Below are positions 30,635 through 39,652 of a stretch of DNA of 64,000 bases, one piece after another. The translations under genes and the position numbers were made by a program. Under the pieces are notes generated by a model, which ran no database searches, was not told the DNA's origin, and saw only the letters and a program-made list of their open reading frames with translations. The DNA comes from Pleomorphomonas sp. PLEO (GTDB lineage: Bacteria; Pseudomonadota; Alphaproteobacteria; Rhizobiales; Pleomorphomonadaceae), in NCBI RefSeq assembly GCF_041320595.1, contig NZ_CP166625.1:1127501-1191500 (forward strand), in the 5' to 3' direction. Each line of letters begins with the position of its first letter. Positions within the stretch are counted from its first letter, which is position 1.

Positions 30635-31555
30635 TCAGGCGGTGACCCCGCCGCGCTTGCTCCATTCGGCCCAGAAGATGCCGCCGAGCACGAGCGCCAG
30701 CGCCACGGCGTGATAGGCATGGAAGCTCTCGCGGAGCACCAGCACGGCGAGAACCGAGGCGAAGACCGGGATGAGGTTGATGAACACGCCGGCCCGTCCC
30801 GGTCCGACCAGTTCGACACCGCGCACGAAGAAGATCTGCGAGATCACCGACGGGAAGACGGCGCAATAGGCCACGACCAACCAGCCGAAGGGCGTCGGGG
30901 CGACATATTGCCCCATGGCGATCTCCACGGCGAGAAAGGGCAGAGAGGTAAGGAAGGCGGCGACGGAAAGGCCGGCGAAAAAAGAGAGACCGGCAATCTT
31001 CGGCCTGCGGGGCAACAGCACGGTGTAAAGGGCATAGACGACGCAGGCCCCGAGCATCATCAGATCGCCGGCATTGAGGTCGAGCGAGGCGAGGGTGCTG
31101 ATGTCGCCCTTGATGGCGATGACACCGACACCGACAAGCGTCGTTGCCATGCCGGCCAACTGGCCGGACCCGGCCCGCGTGCCGGCGATCAGGTAGGCGA
31201 AGACAAAGACGAGGCCGGGCAGGGCGCCCTGGATGATGCCGATGTTGACCGCCGATGTGAAATGGGCGGCGATATAGAAGAAGGCATTGAAAAAGGTGAA
31301 GCCGAGCGCGCCCATCGCCAGCATATAGGGCAGCCGACTTTTCATTACCGACCAGTCGGCAACCACGGGCTTGCGGGCGAAGACGACAAGCAAAAGCAAC
31401 ACGCCGGACCAGCGAAAGGTGGTGAGTGCCATGGGCGATACATGGCCAACGGCGAGGCGACTCGCCACGGCATTGCCGGCCCAGAAGAGCGGCGACAATA
31501 TCAGGAGAAGATAGGGCCGGCTGTAGAGACGCGACCAAATACTATCATCGGTCAC
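30635..31555 (-). CDS. EamA/DMT-family transporter
   Basis: 306 residues with ten membrane helices in two EamA halves. SPLFWAGNAVASRLAVGHVSP at the start and VFINLIPVFASVLAVLVLRESFHAYH near the end are typical of the RhaT/EamA group. The substrate is unknown. It is distinct from the DMT protein at 8776-9738. It is convergent with the beta-barrel gene and divergent from purA, with a 255-bp shared upstream region. Confidence 0.92.
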   Translation of the reverse strand: MTDDSIWSRLYSRPYLLLILSPLFWAGNAVASRLAVGHVSPMALTTFRWSGVLLLLVVFARKPVVADWSVMKSRLPYMLAMGALGFTFFNAFFYIAAHFTSAVNIGIIQGALPGLVFVFAYLIAGTRAGSGQLAGMATTLVGVGVIAIKGDISTLASLDLNAGDLMMLGACVVYALYTVLLPRRPKIAGLSFFAGLSVAAFLTSLPFLAVEIAMGQYVAPTPFGWLVVAYCAVFPSVISQIFFVRGVELVGPGRAGVFINLIPVFASVLAVLVLRESFHAYHAVALALVLGGIFWAEWSKRGGVTA

Positions 31556-31712
31556 AAAGCACCTCTCGTCGATCTCTGGTCATCTCTTCCTAGTGGGTTC
31601 GAGATCGCCCCGCACGTCTCTTTCGCGAATTCCGGTACGCCGGCTTCCGGATAAGTGGCAGATTTCCGACATCGCGACTTTCATTGAGAGGCGGGGGCCG
31701 TTATAGTCGGTC

Positions 31713-31743
31713 AAGCCCCGGTGCCCAAAGCATCGGGGCTTTC
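31713..31743 (+). terminator. Hairpin in the purA leader
   Basis: AAGCCCCG (31713-31720) pairs perfectly with CGGGGCTT (31734-31741), followed by a short T run (TTTCC). It lies 70 nt before the purA start and could be an upstream terminator or an attenuator. Confidence 0.45.
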
Positions 31744-31810
31744 CGTGTGGGTGCTGCCATCGGCGGCGCGGCGCGGAAAGGTCTGGCACTTGAACGACAG
31801 GACCTTTTCA

Positions 31811-33106
31811 ATGGCGAACGTAGTGGTGGTCGGCTCCCAGTGGGGAGACGAAGGCAAAGGCAAAATCGTCGACTGGCTGTCCGAGCGGGCCGATGTGGTC
31901 GTCCGTTTCCAGGGCGGTCATAACGCCGGCCACACGCTGGTGATCGACGGCGTTTCCTACAAGCTGTCGCTGCTGCCCTCCGGTGTCGCCCGCCCGGGCA
32001 AGCTTTCCGTCATCGGCAACGGCGTCGTGGTCGATCCGCGTGCCTTCGTTGCCGAAGTGACGCGTATCCGCGAGCAGGGCGTCAAGATCAGCCCGGATAA
32101 CCTGCGCATCGCCGAGAACGCCACGCTCATCCTGTCCATTCATCAGGAGCTCGACGAGCTGCGTGAGAACGCCGCTTCGCCATCGACCCGCATCGGCACC
32201 ACCAAGCGCGGCATCGGCCCCGCTTATGAGGACAAGGTTGGCCGCCGTGCCATCCGCCTCGTCGATCTCGCCCACCCCGAGACGCTGAACAATCGTATCG
32301 AGCGATTGCTCTCCCACCACAATCCGCTTCGCCGCGGCCTCGGTCAGCCGGAAATCGCGCCGGAGACCATCCGCGCCGAGTTGATGGCAGTCGCCGATTT
32401 CATCCTGCCCTATATGGACGTCACCTGGCGGCTGCTCGATGAGAAGCGCAAGTCGGGCGCCCGCATCCTGTTCGAGGGCGCCCAAGGCGCGCTGCTCGAC
32501 AACGATCATGGCACCTATCCCTTCGTGACTGGTTCCAACACCACGGCCGGACAGGCCGCCGCTGGGGCCGGCATGGGGCCGGGGGCGCTCAACTACGTGC
32601 TCGGCATCACCAAGGCCTACACGACGCGCGTTGGTTCCGGGCCGTTCCCGACCGAGCTGTTCGACGAGGTTGGCGATTTCCTCGGCGAGCGCGGCCGCGA
32701 GTTCGGCACCGTCACCGGCCGTAAGCGCCGTTGCGGCTGGTTCGACGCCGTGCTGGTGCGCCAGACGGTGGTCACCTCGGGCATCAACGGCATCGCGCTC
32801 ACCAAGCTCGACGTGCTCGACGGCCTCGACGAAATCAAGGTCTGCATCGGCTACGAGATCGATGGCCGTACCCTCGATTACCTGCCGGCTAATCAGGAAG
32901 AGCAGGCGCGGGTGAAGCCGATCTACGAGACGATGGAAGGCTGGAAGGAATCGACGGCCGGTGCCCGCTCGTGGGCCGAGCTGCCGGCGCAGGCGATCAA
33001 GTATGTGCGCCATATCGAAGAATTGATCGGCGCGCCTGTGGCCATGTTGTCCACCAGTCCCGATCGTCTCGACACGATTCTTGTGCGTGATCCGTTTCAG
33101 GATTAA
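31811..33106 (+). CDS. purA: Adenylosuccinate synthetase
   Basis: 431 residues, normal length. It joins IMP and aspartate using GTP, the first committed step to AMP. The N-terminal [14 protein letters not shown] (about 8-21) is the family signature, followed by [35 protein letters not shown] and the GTP-binding [12 protein letters not shown]. Starting at ATG 31811 gives the standard N terminus [12 protein letters not shown] lies upstream. The frame extends to 31721 but overlaps the leader hairpin and is rejected. Confidence 0.98.
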   Translation: MANVVVVGSQWGDEGKGKIVDWLSERADVVVRFQGGHNAGHTLVIDGVSYKLSLLPSGVARPGKLSVIGNGVVVDPRAFVAEVTRIREQGVKISPDNLRIAENATLILSIHQELDELRENAASPSTRIGTTKRGIGPAYEDKVGRRAIRLVDLAHPETLNNRIERLLSHHNPLRRGLGQPEIAPETIRAELMAVADFILPYMDVTWRLLDEKRKSGARILFEGAQGALLDNDHGTYPFVTGSNTTAGQAAAGAGMGPGALNYVLGITKAYTTRVGSGPFPTELFDEVGDFLGERGREFGTVTGRKRRCGWFDAVLVRQTVVTSGINGIALTKLDVLDGLDEIKVCIGYEIDGRTLDYLPANQEEQARVKPIYETMEGWKESTAGARSWAELPAQAIKYVRHIEELIGAPVAMLSTSPDRLDTILVRDPFQD

Positions 33107-33237
33107 GTGATTCACCACGTTTTGCTGGCTTTCCTGCCGCAAAAAAGCCCGGCCGCCATCGCATGGCTCGCCGCCGGGTGTCCTATCGAAACAGCGTTCC
33201 GCCGCAAGGCGGGGCGCCAAGCCGAGAGATGCGGTAC

Positions 33238-35091
33238 ATGGCCGACTACTATCCCGTATTGAAGCGTGCCATTTCCTCGCTGCCGTCTGGGTCGGGCGAG
33301 GCGAGGCGCGCCGTCTACGAGAAGGCTCGGGTCGCGCTGCTCCGCCAGCTCAGCTCGTACAATCCGCCGCTGTCGCCGACCGACATCGCCGACCAGCGTG
33401 TGGCGCTTGAGGATTGCATTCGTAGAGTTGAGGCCGAGGTGGCGGGCATCGCCGAAGAAGCTTCGACCAGGGCGGAGCCTGCGCCCGTTGTCAAGGCGCC
33501 GCCGCCGGCCCCAGCGGAACCCGCGCCGCGCGCCGAGCCGGAGCCGCACCCCGAACCCAGGCACGAGGAACCCTCGGCCCCGTCTCGCAAGGGTGGCTTG
33601 GCCTCGCTCGCGACACCCGATATGAATCCGTTCCGCCATATCGAGCCGCTCGCGACGCCGGACATGAATCCGTTCCGACACATCGAACCGCTGACGGCGC
33701 GCGGTGCGCCCGCCCGTTCGGAGCCGCCAGTTCGCGCTGAGTCTTCTGGCCGGGACGCGCCCCGCGCACCGGCGAGCCTGCCGACCGAGCGGCCGAGATT
33801 GCCGACCGCGCGCCTGCCCGACGAGCATGGCGAGCCGCGTATCGGCGTTGGTGTCAGTGCGCTGTCTCGGACGCTGAAGCAGGCCGATTCGCTGGGCGAG
33901 GCATCCTCCACGGCCTTGCGCGCCGCGCGCCACGCCATGAACGAGGTGGACGAGGTCGAAGAACCGGCCCCCGGGGCAAGGGTTGAGCCGGACTTCGGAC
34001 ATGCCCGTCCGACCAGTTCGCGCCAGGAAGCCGTTATCCTGGCGACGCCCGACAATCTTGAAACCGACCGCTTGCAGCCTCAGCGCGAGACGGCAACGCT
34101 GCCGTGGCCGGACGATGGCGCCGGTTCGGGGCGGCGCCTTCGCTTGCTGCTGATTGGCGCCGCCGTAATCTTGGTGGTGGCGCTTGGTAGTGCCGTCTTC
34201 GCGTATCGCGATACCTTGTCGGGATTGTTCGCCGGTGCGCCGCAGACCGAGAGCAACGCGGCGACGACGAGCGACGACGGCCTTGCTCCCAAGATTCTCG
34301 ATCGGCTGCCGGCTGAGGGCGAGGCGCCGGCGGCGCCGGTCGCACCGGATGCCGTCGCAGTACAGACGGAGGCGGTGCCCGCGCCAGCTACTGTCGATCC
34401 CGACCTGCCACCGGCGCCTGGTGGTGCAACGGCCATGGCTCCGGCGGCGCCGAGCCAGACGACCCCGCTGGCCGACGCAGGACCTGTCCTGGCGCCCCCC
34501 GTCGCGCCGTCGACCCCGCCGGCCGCCGCTCAGAGCGGCCAAACCATCGGCGTCGCTCAGAAGGCCATCCTCTACGAGGAGCCTATTCCGGGCGCTCCGG
34601 GAACCAAGCTCGATGGCACGGTGCTGTGGACCTTCGTCAACGAACCAGCGCTGCCCGGCGACAAGCCGGTGCCGCAGATCCGGGGCGATGTCGAGATCCC
34701 GCAACTGGGCCTCAAGATGCGCCTTTCCATTCACAAGAACGACGATCAGGCGCTGCCGGCCAGTCACATCGTGGAATTTTCCTTCGATGTGCCTCCGTCG
34801 TTCGCCGGCAAGTTCATCGACGCCGCTCCTGGCATGATCGCCAAGCAGACCGAGGAAGCGCGCGGCGACACCATCACAGGCGCCGTCGCCAAAGTATCCG
34901 ACAGCCTGTTCTGGCTGGCGCTGTCCGGCCTCGAGCAGGACGTTACCCGGAACGTTCAGTTGCTGAAGGAGCGGTCCTGGATCGATATTCCGATCCGTTA
35001 TGGCAGCCGGCGTCGCGCTATTCTCACCTTCGAGAAGGGCGCGCCCGGTGAGAAGGCGTTCGCCGACGCCTTCGCGGCCTGGGGAGAGTAA
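33238..35091 (+). CDS. Proline-rich single-span membrane protein with a tandem peptide repeat
   Basis: 617 residues. A conserved-looking N-terminal helical domain (about 1-75, MADYYPVLKRAISSLP) is followed by a Pro/Glu-rich linker with a 14-residue tandem repeat LATPDMNPFRHIEP at 124-137 and 138-151. One membrane helix lies near 300-323, then a second Pro/Ala-rich linker and a globular C-terminal domain (about 460-617). The layout suggests a cytoplasmic N domain tethered to a periplasmic C domain, as in some division or envelope proteins; no family is recognised with certainty. ATG 33238 has GAGAG upstream. It is followed by a terminator shared with the convergent gene. Confidence 0.85.
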   Translation: MADYYPVLKRAISSLPSGSGEARRAVYEKARVALLRQLSSYNPPLSPTDIADQRVALEDCIRRVEAEVAGIAEEASTRAEPAPVVKAPPPAPAEPAPRAEPEPHPEPRHEEPSAPSRKGGLASLATPDMNPFRHIEPLATPDMNPFRHIEPLTARGAPARSEPPVRAESSGRDAPRAPASLPTERPRLPTARLPDEHGEPRIGVGVSALSRTLKQADSLGEASSTALRAARHAMNEVDEVEEPAPGARVEPDFGHARPTSSRQEAVILATPDNLETDRLQPQRETATLPWPDDGAGSGRRLRLLLIGAAVILVVALGSAVFAYRDTLSGLFAGAPQTESNAATTSDDGLAPKILDRLPAEGEAPAAPVAPDAVAVQTEAVPAPATVDPDLPPAPGGATAMAPAAPSQTTPLADAGPVLAPPVAPSTPPAAAQSGQTIGVAQKAILYEEPIPGAPGTKLDGTVLWTFVNEPALPGDKPVPQIRGDVEIPQLGLKMRLSIHKNDDQALPASHIVEFSFDVPPSFAGKFIDAAPGMIAKQTEEARGDTITGAVAKVSDSLFWLALSGLEQDVTRNVQLLKERSWIDIPIRYGSRRRAILTFEKGAPGEKAFADAFAAWGE

Positions 35092-35100
35092 CCTTTCGAT

Positions 35101-35126
35101 ACCGGCGCCTTCCAAACGGCGCCGGT
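35101..35126. terminator. Terminator between convergent genes
   Basis: ACCGGCGCC (35101-35109) pairs perfectly with GGCGCCGGT (35118-35126), then TGTTGTCTT. It lies 9 nt after the stop of the proline-rich protein gene. Confidence 0.6.
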
Positions 35127-35165
35127 GTTGTCTTAAAGGTGGTTCAATAGCTTTAAGTCTCGACG

Positions 35166-35519
35166 TTACTTCGCCAGCAGCACGGCGCGGCCGACCAGCT
35201 TGCCGGAGGGCAGGTGGTGGATCTCGATCACCTTACCCTCGGGGCCGTCGATGGTCAGCGACAGGCGGTCGGCGTCGACCTCGGTGCTGACGATGGTGCC
35301 GGGCGTGACCACCTCGATCAGGGTCTGGAAGGGTGTGCCGGCCGGTGCTGCCGCCTCGCCGCTCCGCGCCACCCGGAAAGCGATGGCAACGAAGACGGCG
35401 ATCAGGCCGATGCCGAGCGTGCCGGCGGCGATCAGCATCATGGTGCGCAGGCGAGCCTGTACCCGGGCGATCGCCGGATCGAGCGGCGCCTCGCGGTCTT
35501 CGTCGATCGGCCCTGCCAT
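35166..35519 (-). CDS. Small single-span membrane protein (DUF6476-like)
   Basis: 117 residues. A cytoplasmic N terminus with RVQARLRT leads into one membrane helix (about 26-48, MMLIAAGTLGIGLIAVFVAIAF), then a small periplasmic beta domain (STEVDADRLSLTIDGPEGKVIEIHHLPSGK). I believe this matches a Rhizobiales family commonly found divergent from the RluD-type gene, but cannot confirm the name. ATG 35519 has GAAGGAAAG upstream, clearly better than the 35645 extension. It is divergent from the pseudouridine synthase gene. Confidence 0.75.
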   Translation of the reverse strand: MAGPIDEDREAPLDPAIARVQARLRTMMLIAAGTLGIGLIAVFVAIAFRVARSGEAAAPAGTPFQTLIEVVTPGTIVSTEVDADRLSLTIDGPEGKVIEIHHLPSGKLVGRAVLLAK

Positions 35520-35702
35520 GATACTTTCCTTCAGCGCGGATTTCTGCGATAGGCGGCGTTTAGCGAATCCGGCGCGGTTTGTCGACGCGCCGCTGGGAGC
35601 AAGCGATCGGAGCCGATCGTCTTTTCTCTGGTTCACGGTTTTCATGCATCCGCTCTTGCGAAAAGTCTCCCAATTTTTCGGACGGATGCGTTAGGGGTAG
35701 CG

Positions 35703-36734
35703 ATGGCAGACGAGGACGATATTGGCCTGGAAGACGAGTCTGGCGAGACGCGGAGGGCCACCGTCGAGGTGGCAGCGAAGACGCGGTTCGACAAGCTTGT
35801 CGCCGACGCTTTTCCCGACACCAGTCGGTCGCGCCTCAAAACGTTGATCGAAGCGGGGGCGGTGGCCGTCGACGGTGCCGTCATCACTGACGCGTCCGGA
35901 AAGCTGATGGGCAACCTGACGCTCACCGTTGTGGTGCCGCCGGCCGAGGAGGCCGAGCCGAAAGGCGAGGACATTCCGCTCGACGTCGTTTACGAGGACG
36001 CCGAGCTGATCGTCATCGACAAGCCGGCTGGCTTGGTGGTGCATCCGGCCGCTGGCAACTGGACCGGTACGCTGGTCAATGCGCTGATCGCCCATTGCGG
36101 CGACAGCCTGTCCGGCATTGGTGGCGTCCGTCGACCAGGTATCGTTCATCGCCTCGACAAAGGCACCACCGGCCTGATGGTGGTGGCAAAGACCGACCGT
36201 GCGCATGCCGGCCTCGCCGCCCAGTTCGCCGACCACGGTCGCACTGGGCCGCTCGAGCGTGGCTATCTGGCGCTCGTCTGGGGCAGTCCGGATCCATATC
36301 GGGGCACCATCGACGCGCCGCTCGGCCGTTCACCGTCCGATCGTACCAAGATGGCCATCGTACGGGGCGGCACCGGCAAGGAGGCGATCACCCATTACGA
36401 GGTCGCGGAGCGCTTTCCGGCCGAGTCGGGGCGGGGCGCCGTTGCCTCGATCGTCGAATGCCACCTCGAAACGGGGCGGACGCACCAGATCCGCGTGCAT
36501 CTGACGGCCGCTGGCCACCCATTGGTCGGCGACATGGTCTACGGCTCGCACTTCCTCACCAAGGCCAACCGGCTGCCGGAAGCCGCCAAGTCGGCAGTGC
36601 ATACCTTCTGGCGCCAAGCGCTGCATGCTTTCCTGATCGCCTTCGAGCATCCCGTTACCGGCGAACTGCTGCATTTTGAGAGCGGACTGCCGCCGGATAT
36701 GGCAGACTTGGTGGCTACGTTTCGGGAACTTTAG
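35703..36734 (+). CDS. RluD-type large-subunit pseudouridine synthase
   Basis: 343 residues. An N-terminal S4-like RNA-binding domain (about 25-75, TRFDKLVADAFPDTSRSRLKTLI) is followed by the RluA catalytic domain with GIVHRLDKGTTGL; the nucleophile is D152. C-terminal VECHLETGRTHQIRVHL is also typical. RluD forms pseudouridines in helix 69 of 23S rRNA; RluA/RluC subtype cannot be excluded. ATG 35703 has AGGGG upstream. It is directly upstream of rpoH with a 135-bp gap, an order common in alphaproteobacteria. Confidence 0.93.
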   Translation: MADEDDIGLEDESGETRRATVEVAAKTRFDKLVADAFPDTSRSRLKTLIEAGAVAVDGAVITDASGKLMGNLTLTVVVPPAEEAEPKGEDIPLDVVYEDAELIVIDKPAGLVVHPAAGNWTGTLVNALIAHCGDSLSGIGGVRRPGIVHRLDKGTTGLMVVAKTDRAHAGLAAQFADHGRTGPLERGYLALVWGSPDPYRGTIDAPLGRSPSDRTKMAIVRGGTGKEAITHYEVAERFPAESGRGAVASIVECHLETGRTHQIRVHLTAAGHPLVGDMVYGSHFLTKANRLPEAAKSAVHTFWRQALHAFLIAFEHPVTGELLHFESGLPPDMADLVATFREL

Positions 36735-36869
36735 GCTTTTTCATAAGTTTCCCATGAAATTGCCGGGATCGTCCCTATATTCGATTTTCGGTGCGCTTGC
36801 GTGGCAAGGCGCCGGAGGGGATGCCGTGTCCGTCCGGGAGCGGTCCCGCGAACGAAAGGGGGGTGCTCA

Positions 36870-37766
36870 ATGGCCCGTACCACATTGCCGATGATCGCCG
36901 CGGGAGAAGGTGGCCTTAGCCGCTATCTCGACGAGATTCGTCGCTTTCCGATGCTTGAGCCGCAGGAAGAATACATGCTGGCCAAGCGCTATGCGGATTA
37001 CGGTGATCGTGACGCCGCCCAGAAGCTCGTAACCTCGCACCTGCGCCTCGTTGCCAAGATTGCCATGGGCTATCGCGGCTATGGCCTGCCGATCGGCGAG
37101 GTCATTTCCGAAGGCAACGTCGGCCTGATGCAGGCGGTCAAGCGCTTCGAACCCGACAAGGGCTTCCGTCTCGCCACCTATGCCATGTGGTGGATCAAGG
37201 CGGCGATCCAGGAATATATTCTGCGGTCTTGGTCGCTGGTCAAAATGGGTACGACGGCCAACCAGAAGCGTCTGTTCTTCAACCTGCGCAAGGCCAAGAG
37301 CCAGTTGCAGGCGCTGGGCGACGGCGACCTCAAGCCCGATCAGGTCGATGCGATCGCCACCAAGCTCGGCGTGACCAAGGAAGACGTCGTTTCCATGAAC
37401 CGGCGTTTGTCCGGTGATGCCTCGCTCAATTCGCCGCTGCGTTCGGACAGCGAAAGTGGCGAGTGGCAGGATTGGCTGGTCGACGACCGCGACAGCCAGG
37501 AAACAGTGCTGGCCGAGACCGAGGAGCTCGATCAGCGCCGGGCCATGCTGAAGCGGGCGCTCGGCGTGCTCAACGAGCGCGAGCGCCGTATTTTCGAGGC
37601 GCGCCGTCTCGCCGAGGACCCGATGACACTGGAAGATCTTTCCACCGAGTTCGGCGTCAGTCGCGAACGCGTCCGCCAGATCGAAGTGCGCGCCTTCGAG
37701 AAGGTGCAGGAAGCGATGAAAGCCATGGCTCGCGAGCAGTTGCCGACCCTCGTCGACGCCGACTGA
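36870..37766 (+). CDS. rpoH: RNA polymerase heat-shock sigma factor sigma-32
   Basis: 298 residues. Region 2 contains LRLVAKIAMGYRGYGLPIGEVISEGNVGLMQAVKRFEP and the -10 recognition helix ATYAMWWIKAAIQEYILRSWSLVK. The RpoH box region QKRLFFNLRKAKSQL follows, and region 4.2 is TLEDLSTEFGVSRERVRQIEVRAFEKVQ. ATG 36870 has GGGGGG upstream; the 36801 extension is not family-like. An apparent -10 (CCTATAT near 36774) lies in the upstream gap without a clear -35. Alphaproteobacteria often carry two rpoH genes; only one is here. Confidence 0.97.
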   Translation: MARTTLPMIAAGEGGLSRYLDEIRRFPMLEPQEEYMLAKRYADYGDRDAAQKLVTSHLRLVAKIAMGYRGYGLPIGEVISEGNVGLMQAVKRFEPDKGFRLATYAMWWIKAAIQEYILRSWSLVKMGTTANQKRLFFNLRKAKSQLQALGDGDLKPDQVDAIATKLGVTKEDVVSMNRRLSGDASLNSPLRSDSESGEWQDWLVDDRDSQETVLAETEELDQRRAMLKRALGVLNERERRIFEARRLAEDPMTLEDLSTEFGVSRERVRQIEVRAFEKVQEAMKAMAREQLPTLVDAD

Positions 37767-37878
37767 GGGTAAGCGCCGGAAACCGGCGCGAAAAGCGCCT
37801 GCTCGCCTCCTGAGCGCTTGTTCGCGTCGAGCCTTTGCGCTATAGAGGCGCCCGACCGGGCCATGCGGTGGACCGGAG

Positions 37879-37913
37879 ACGAGCCGCCCGAGAAGTTCCT
37901 CGGGGCGGCTCGT
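37879..37913 (+). promoter_or_regulatory. Large hairpin in the rpmE leader
   Basis: ACGAGCCGCCC (37879-37889) pairs perfectly with GGGCGGCTCGT (37903-37913). It lies about 100 nt before the rpmE start and after a smaller hairpin at 37773-37789 that follows rpoH. It could be a terminator without T run, or an autoregulatory L31 leader. Confidence 0.4.
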
Positions 37914-38013
37914 TCCTCTGATGAGCCGCTGCAAGGCCGATATCCAACACCGGGCGCCCCGACAAGGCCGGCGTCTCTGATGCGTCCAAGCGACGCCGGA
38001 AAGGACCGAGAAG

Positions 38014-38241
38014 ATGAAAGAGGGCATTCATCCCGACTATCACGAGATCAAGGTCATCATGACCGATGGCACCGAGTTCATTACCCGTTCGTGCTATGGC
38101 GCGAAGGATGCGAAGCTCAATCTCGACATCGATCCGAAGGTGCATCCGGCCTGGACCGGCGGCACGCAGCAGCTGTTGGACCGCGGTGGCCGTCTGTCGC
38201 GCTTCAATTCCAAGTTCGGTGGTCTCTTCGCCGCCAAGTAA
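38014..38241 (+). CDS. rpmE: 50S ribosomal protein bL31
   Basis: 75 residues, the usual size. Starts [22 protein letters not shown] and ends [15 protein letters not shown]. Only one cysteine is present (RSCYGAK), not the CxxC pairs of the zinc-binding form, so this is the zinc-free type. ATG 38014 follows GAGAAG. It is followed by a very strong terminator and preceded by a hairpin-rich leader. Confidence 0.95.
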   Translation: MKEGIHPDYHEIKVIMTDGTEFITRSCYGAKDAKLNLDIDPKVHPAWTGGTQQLLDRGGRLSRFNSKFGGLFAAK

Positions 38242-38265
38242 GGTTTGGCGAAGACTCAGATATGA

Positions 38266-38301
38266 AAAACCCCGGCGAGTGCTGCTCGCCGGGGTTTTTG
38301 T
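38266..38301 (+). terminator. Strong terminator after rpmE
   Basis: AAAACCCCGGCGAG (38266-38279) pairs perfectly with CTCGCCGGGGTTTT (38285-38298), loop TGCTG, followed by more T. Confidence 0.9.
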
Positions 38302-38376
38302 TTTGAGTGACGAAGGGCGGCTGCGAAACGGTGGCCTTTGGCCGGCTCCCCCACCAACGAACCTCCAGAAATGCTT

Positions 38377-38475
38377 AGAGCGCTTCCGGTGAAAACATGT
38401 TCTCCGGAAGCGCTCCATGTCTTTGTTCTCAAGCAATTTCTGGCGCAGAACCGCGATGCGCTTTGCTGGAATGGA
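38377..38475. repeat. Extragenic palindromic repeat next to rcdA
   Basis: GAGCGCTTCCGG (38378-38389) pairs perfectly with CCGGAAGCGCTC (38404-38415). It is followed by CATGTCTTTGTTCTCAAGCA, then TTTCTGGCGCAGAACCGCGA. The composition and order resemble interspersed elements common in Rhizobiales genomes. It ends exactly at the rcdA stop codon. Confidence 0.5.
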
Positions 38476-39009
38476 TCAGCTGTCGATGCGGCGGGCACCG
38501 AAGGCGCTGGCCAGGCGGTCGAGGTCGCGGGCGACGAGGTTGGCGGTTGGCTCGGCGGCGACTTCGTAGGCTGCCTTGTCCATGTGGACGATGCGCTCGT
38601 GCAGGCGGTCGGTGCGTTCGATGATCGAGCGAAGCGTCGCCGGCAGCTCGCTCCATAGCGGGCCGGACATCACCGGCGACTGGAAGTCGAGACGGACCTT
38701 GTTCTTCTCGCTACGGGCCTGCTCGGAGGACATCTCGCCCTCGTTGACGGCGCGCTGCATGAGAAGCCAGGAAGCGATCTGCATCAGCCGAGTGGTGAGG
38801 CGCATCGACTCGGTGGAATAAGTCAACGTGGCAGCGCGGCCGAGAGCGCGGCTCTCGGTGCGACCGTCGCCATCGAGATAGCCGGCGGTCTCCTCGACCA
38901 GCGCCATGCCCTCGCGGAACAGCTCACGGAACAGCTCCGAATTGAGCGCGCGCGCACCGAAGGCAATGGCCTCCGTGCCGGAATAGGACTTGCCGGAAAA
39001 ATCACTCAT
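38476..39009 (-). CDS. rcdA: RcdA (DUF1465), ClpXP adaptor-type regulator of CtrA degradation
   Basis: 177 residues, mostly helical. The family block NSELFRELFREGMALVEETAGYLDGDGR is followed by STESMRLTTRLMQIASWLLMQRAVNEGEMS, both typical of RcdA. In Caulobacter, RcdA helps deliver the cell-cycle regulator CtrA to ClpXP protease. ATG 39009 has AGAGGTGG upstream; the frame extends to 39171 without family sequence. It is divergent from nothing close: a 451-bp gap with a possible CtrA site lies upstream. It sits in the same neighbourhood as trcR. Confidence 0.9.
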   Translation of the reverse strand: MSDFSGKSYSGTEAIAFGARALNSELFRELFREGMALVEETAGYLDGDGRTESRALGRAATLTYSTESMRLTTRLMQIASWLLMQRAVNEGEMSSEQARSEKNKVRLDFQSPVMSGPLWSELPATLRSIIERTDRLHERIVHMDKAAYEVAAEPTANLVARDLDRLASAFGARRIDS

Positions 39010-39235
39010 CACGCCACCTCTGCACCAGACGCTCGGACGATTGGCCCGGACCGTTCCGCCGCCCATGAGTTGGACCGTGGAGACGCCGCCGCAAAGAAAA
39101 AGCTGACGAATGTCGCCGCTCTTCCCCGCAATCCCCAGAAGGAGACAAAATCGCATCCCTTTCCGGAACACTTGCCCGACTTTGCGATCAAGGTCGCAAC
39201 CGGCATGCCAGAGACAGCTTAGGCCATCCCAGACA

Positions 39236-39251
39236 TGAACAAAAGGTTAAC
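39236..39251 (-). promoter_or_regulatory. Candidate CtrA-binding site upstream of rcdA
   Basis: TGAA-N7-TTAAC (plus strand) is one base from the CtrA consensus, about 225 bp upstream of the rcdA start. The match alone is weak; the gene context makes it worth noting. Confidence 0.3.
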
Positions 39252-39460
39252 GCAAAGCGGTGGGAGAGTCTCGGCAAATCCGAGTGATCAAAAAAGAAGG
39301 CCGCCATGGGCGGCCCTTATTAAGTTAAACAGGGAGGCGTCAAAAGAGTGACAAGAGCCACTCGCGATCCAACCGTGCGGATCACCTTTTTGATAAACGA
39401 AACTGGTAAATAGATCCTTACCAATGAATATATTTCGATGGATTCCATTCGCCATGCGCC
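39252..39460. other. Rest of the rcdA-DUF1192 gap
   Basis: The gap from rcdA to the DUF1192 stop is 451 bp (39010-39460) and has no gene. Besides the CtrA-like site it holds a hairpin GGCCGCC/GGCGGCC (39299-39305/39309-39315, loop ATG) followed by CTTATT, a possible terminator for the minus-strand DUF1192 transcript or an unrelated stalk. The remainder is AT-richer than the coding DNA. Confidence 0.45.
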
Positions 39461-39652
39461 TCAGAACTTGAACAAGGAGTCGGCGGCGCTGCGGACATTA
39501 TCCTTAAGGCGCAGGGCGTCTTCGATCCGGTGGATCTCTTCCTGCAGGAGGTCGATGCGTGCGCGAAGTTCGGCAACGGACAGGCGTGAGAGATCCTGGC
39601 CAACGACATGGGCGGGCGGTGGCGGCTGAGGCCGATCGTCATCGGTGGTCAT
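39461..39652 (-). CDS. DUF1192 family small protein
   Basis: 63 residues: a short proline-rich start (RPQPPPPAH) followed by a helical segment LSVAELRARIDLLQEEIHRIEDALRLKDN and SAADSLFKF at the end, typical of DUF1192. Function unknown. Members are regularly encoded next to an NAD(P)H-quinone oxidoreductase and DUF1013 (trcR) in Rhizobiales, as here. ATG 39652 is preceded by AGGAGAAAG. Confidence 0.88.
   Translation of the reverse strand: MTTDDDRPQPPPPAHVVGQDLSRLSVAELRARIDLLQEEIHRIEDALRLKDNVRSAADSLFKF

Noticed and set aside
33112-35115. 667-codon minus-strand frame opposite the proline-rich membrane protein
   Set aside because: Arg/Gly-rich antisense shadow. The silent-only divergence of the tandem repeat shows that the plus frame is the selected one.
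36740-36790. Possible sigma-32 or sigma-70 promoter before rpoH
   Set aside because: A CCTATAT -10 is visible but no -35 at proper spacing, so no promoter is claimed.
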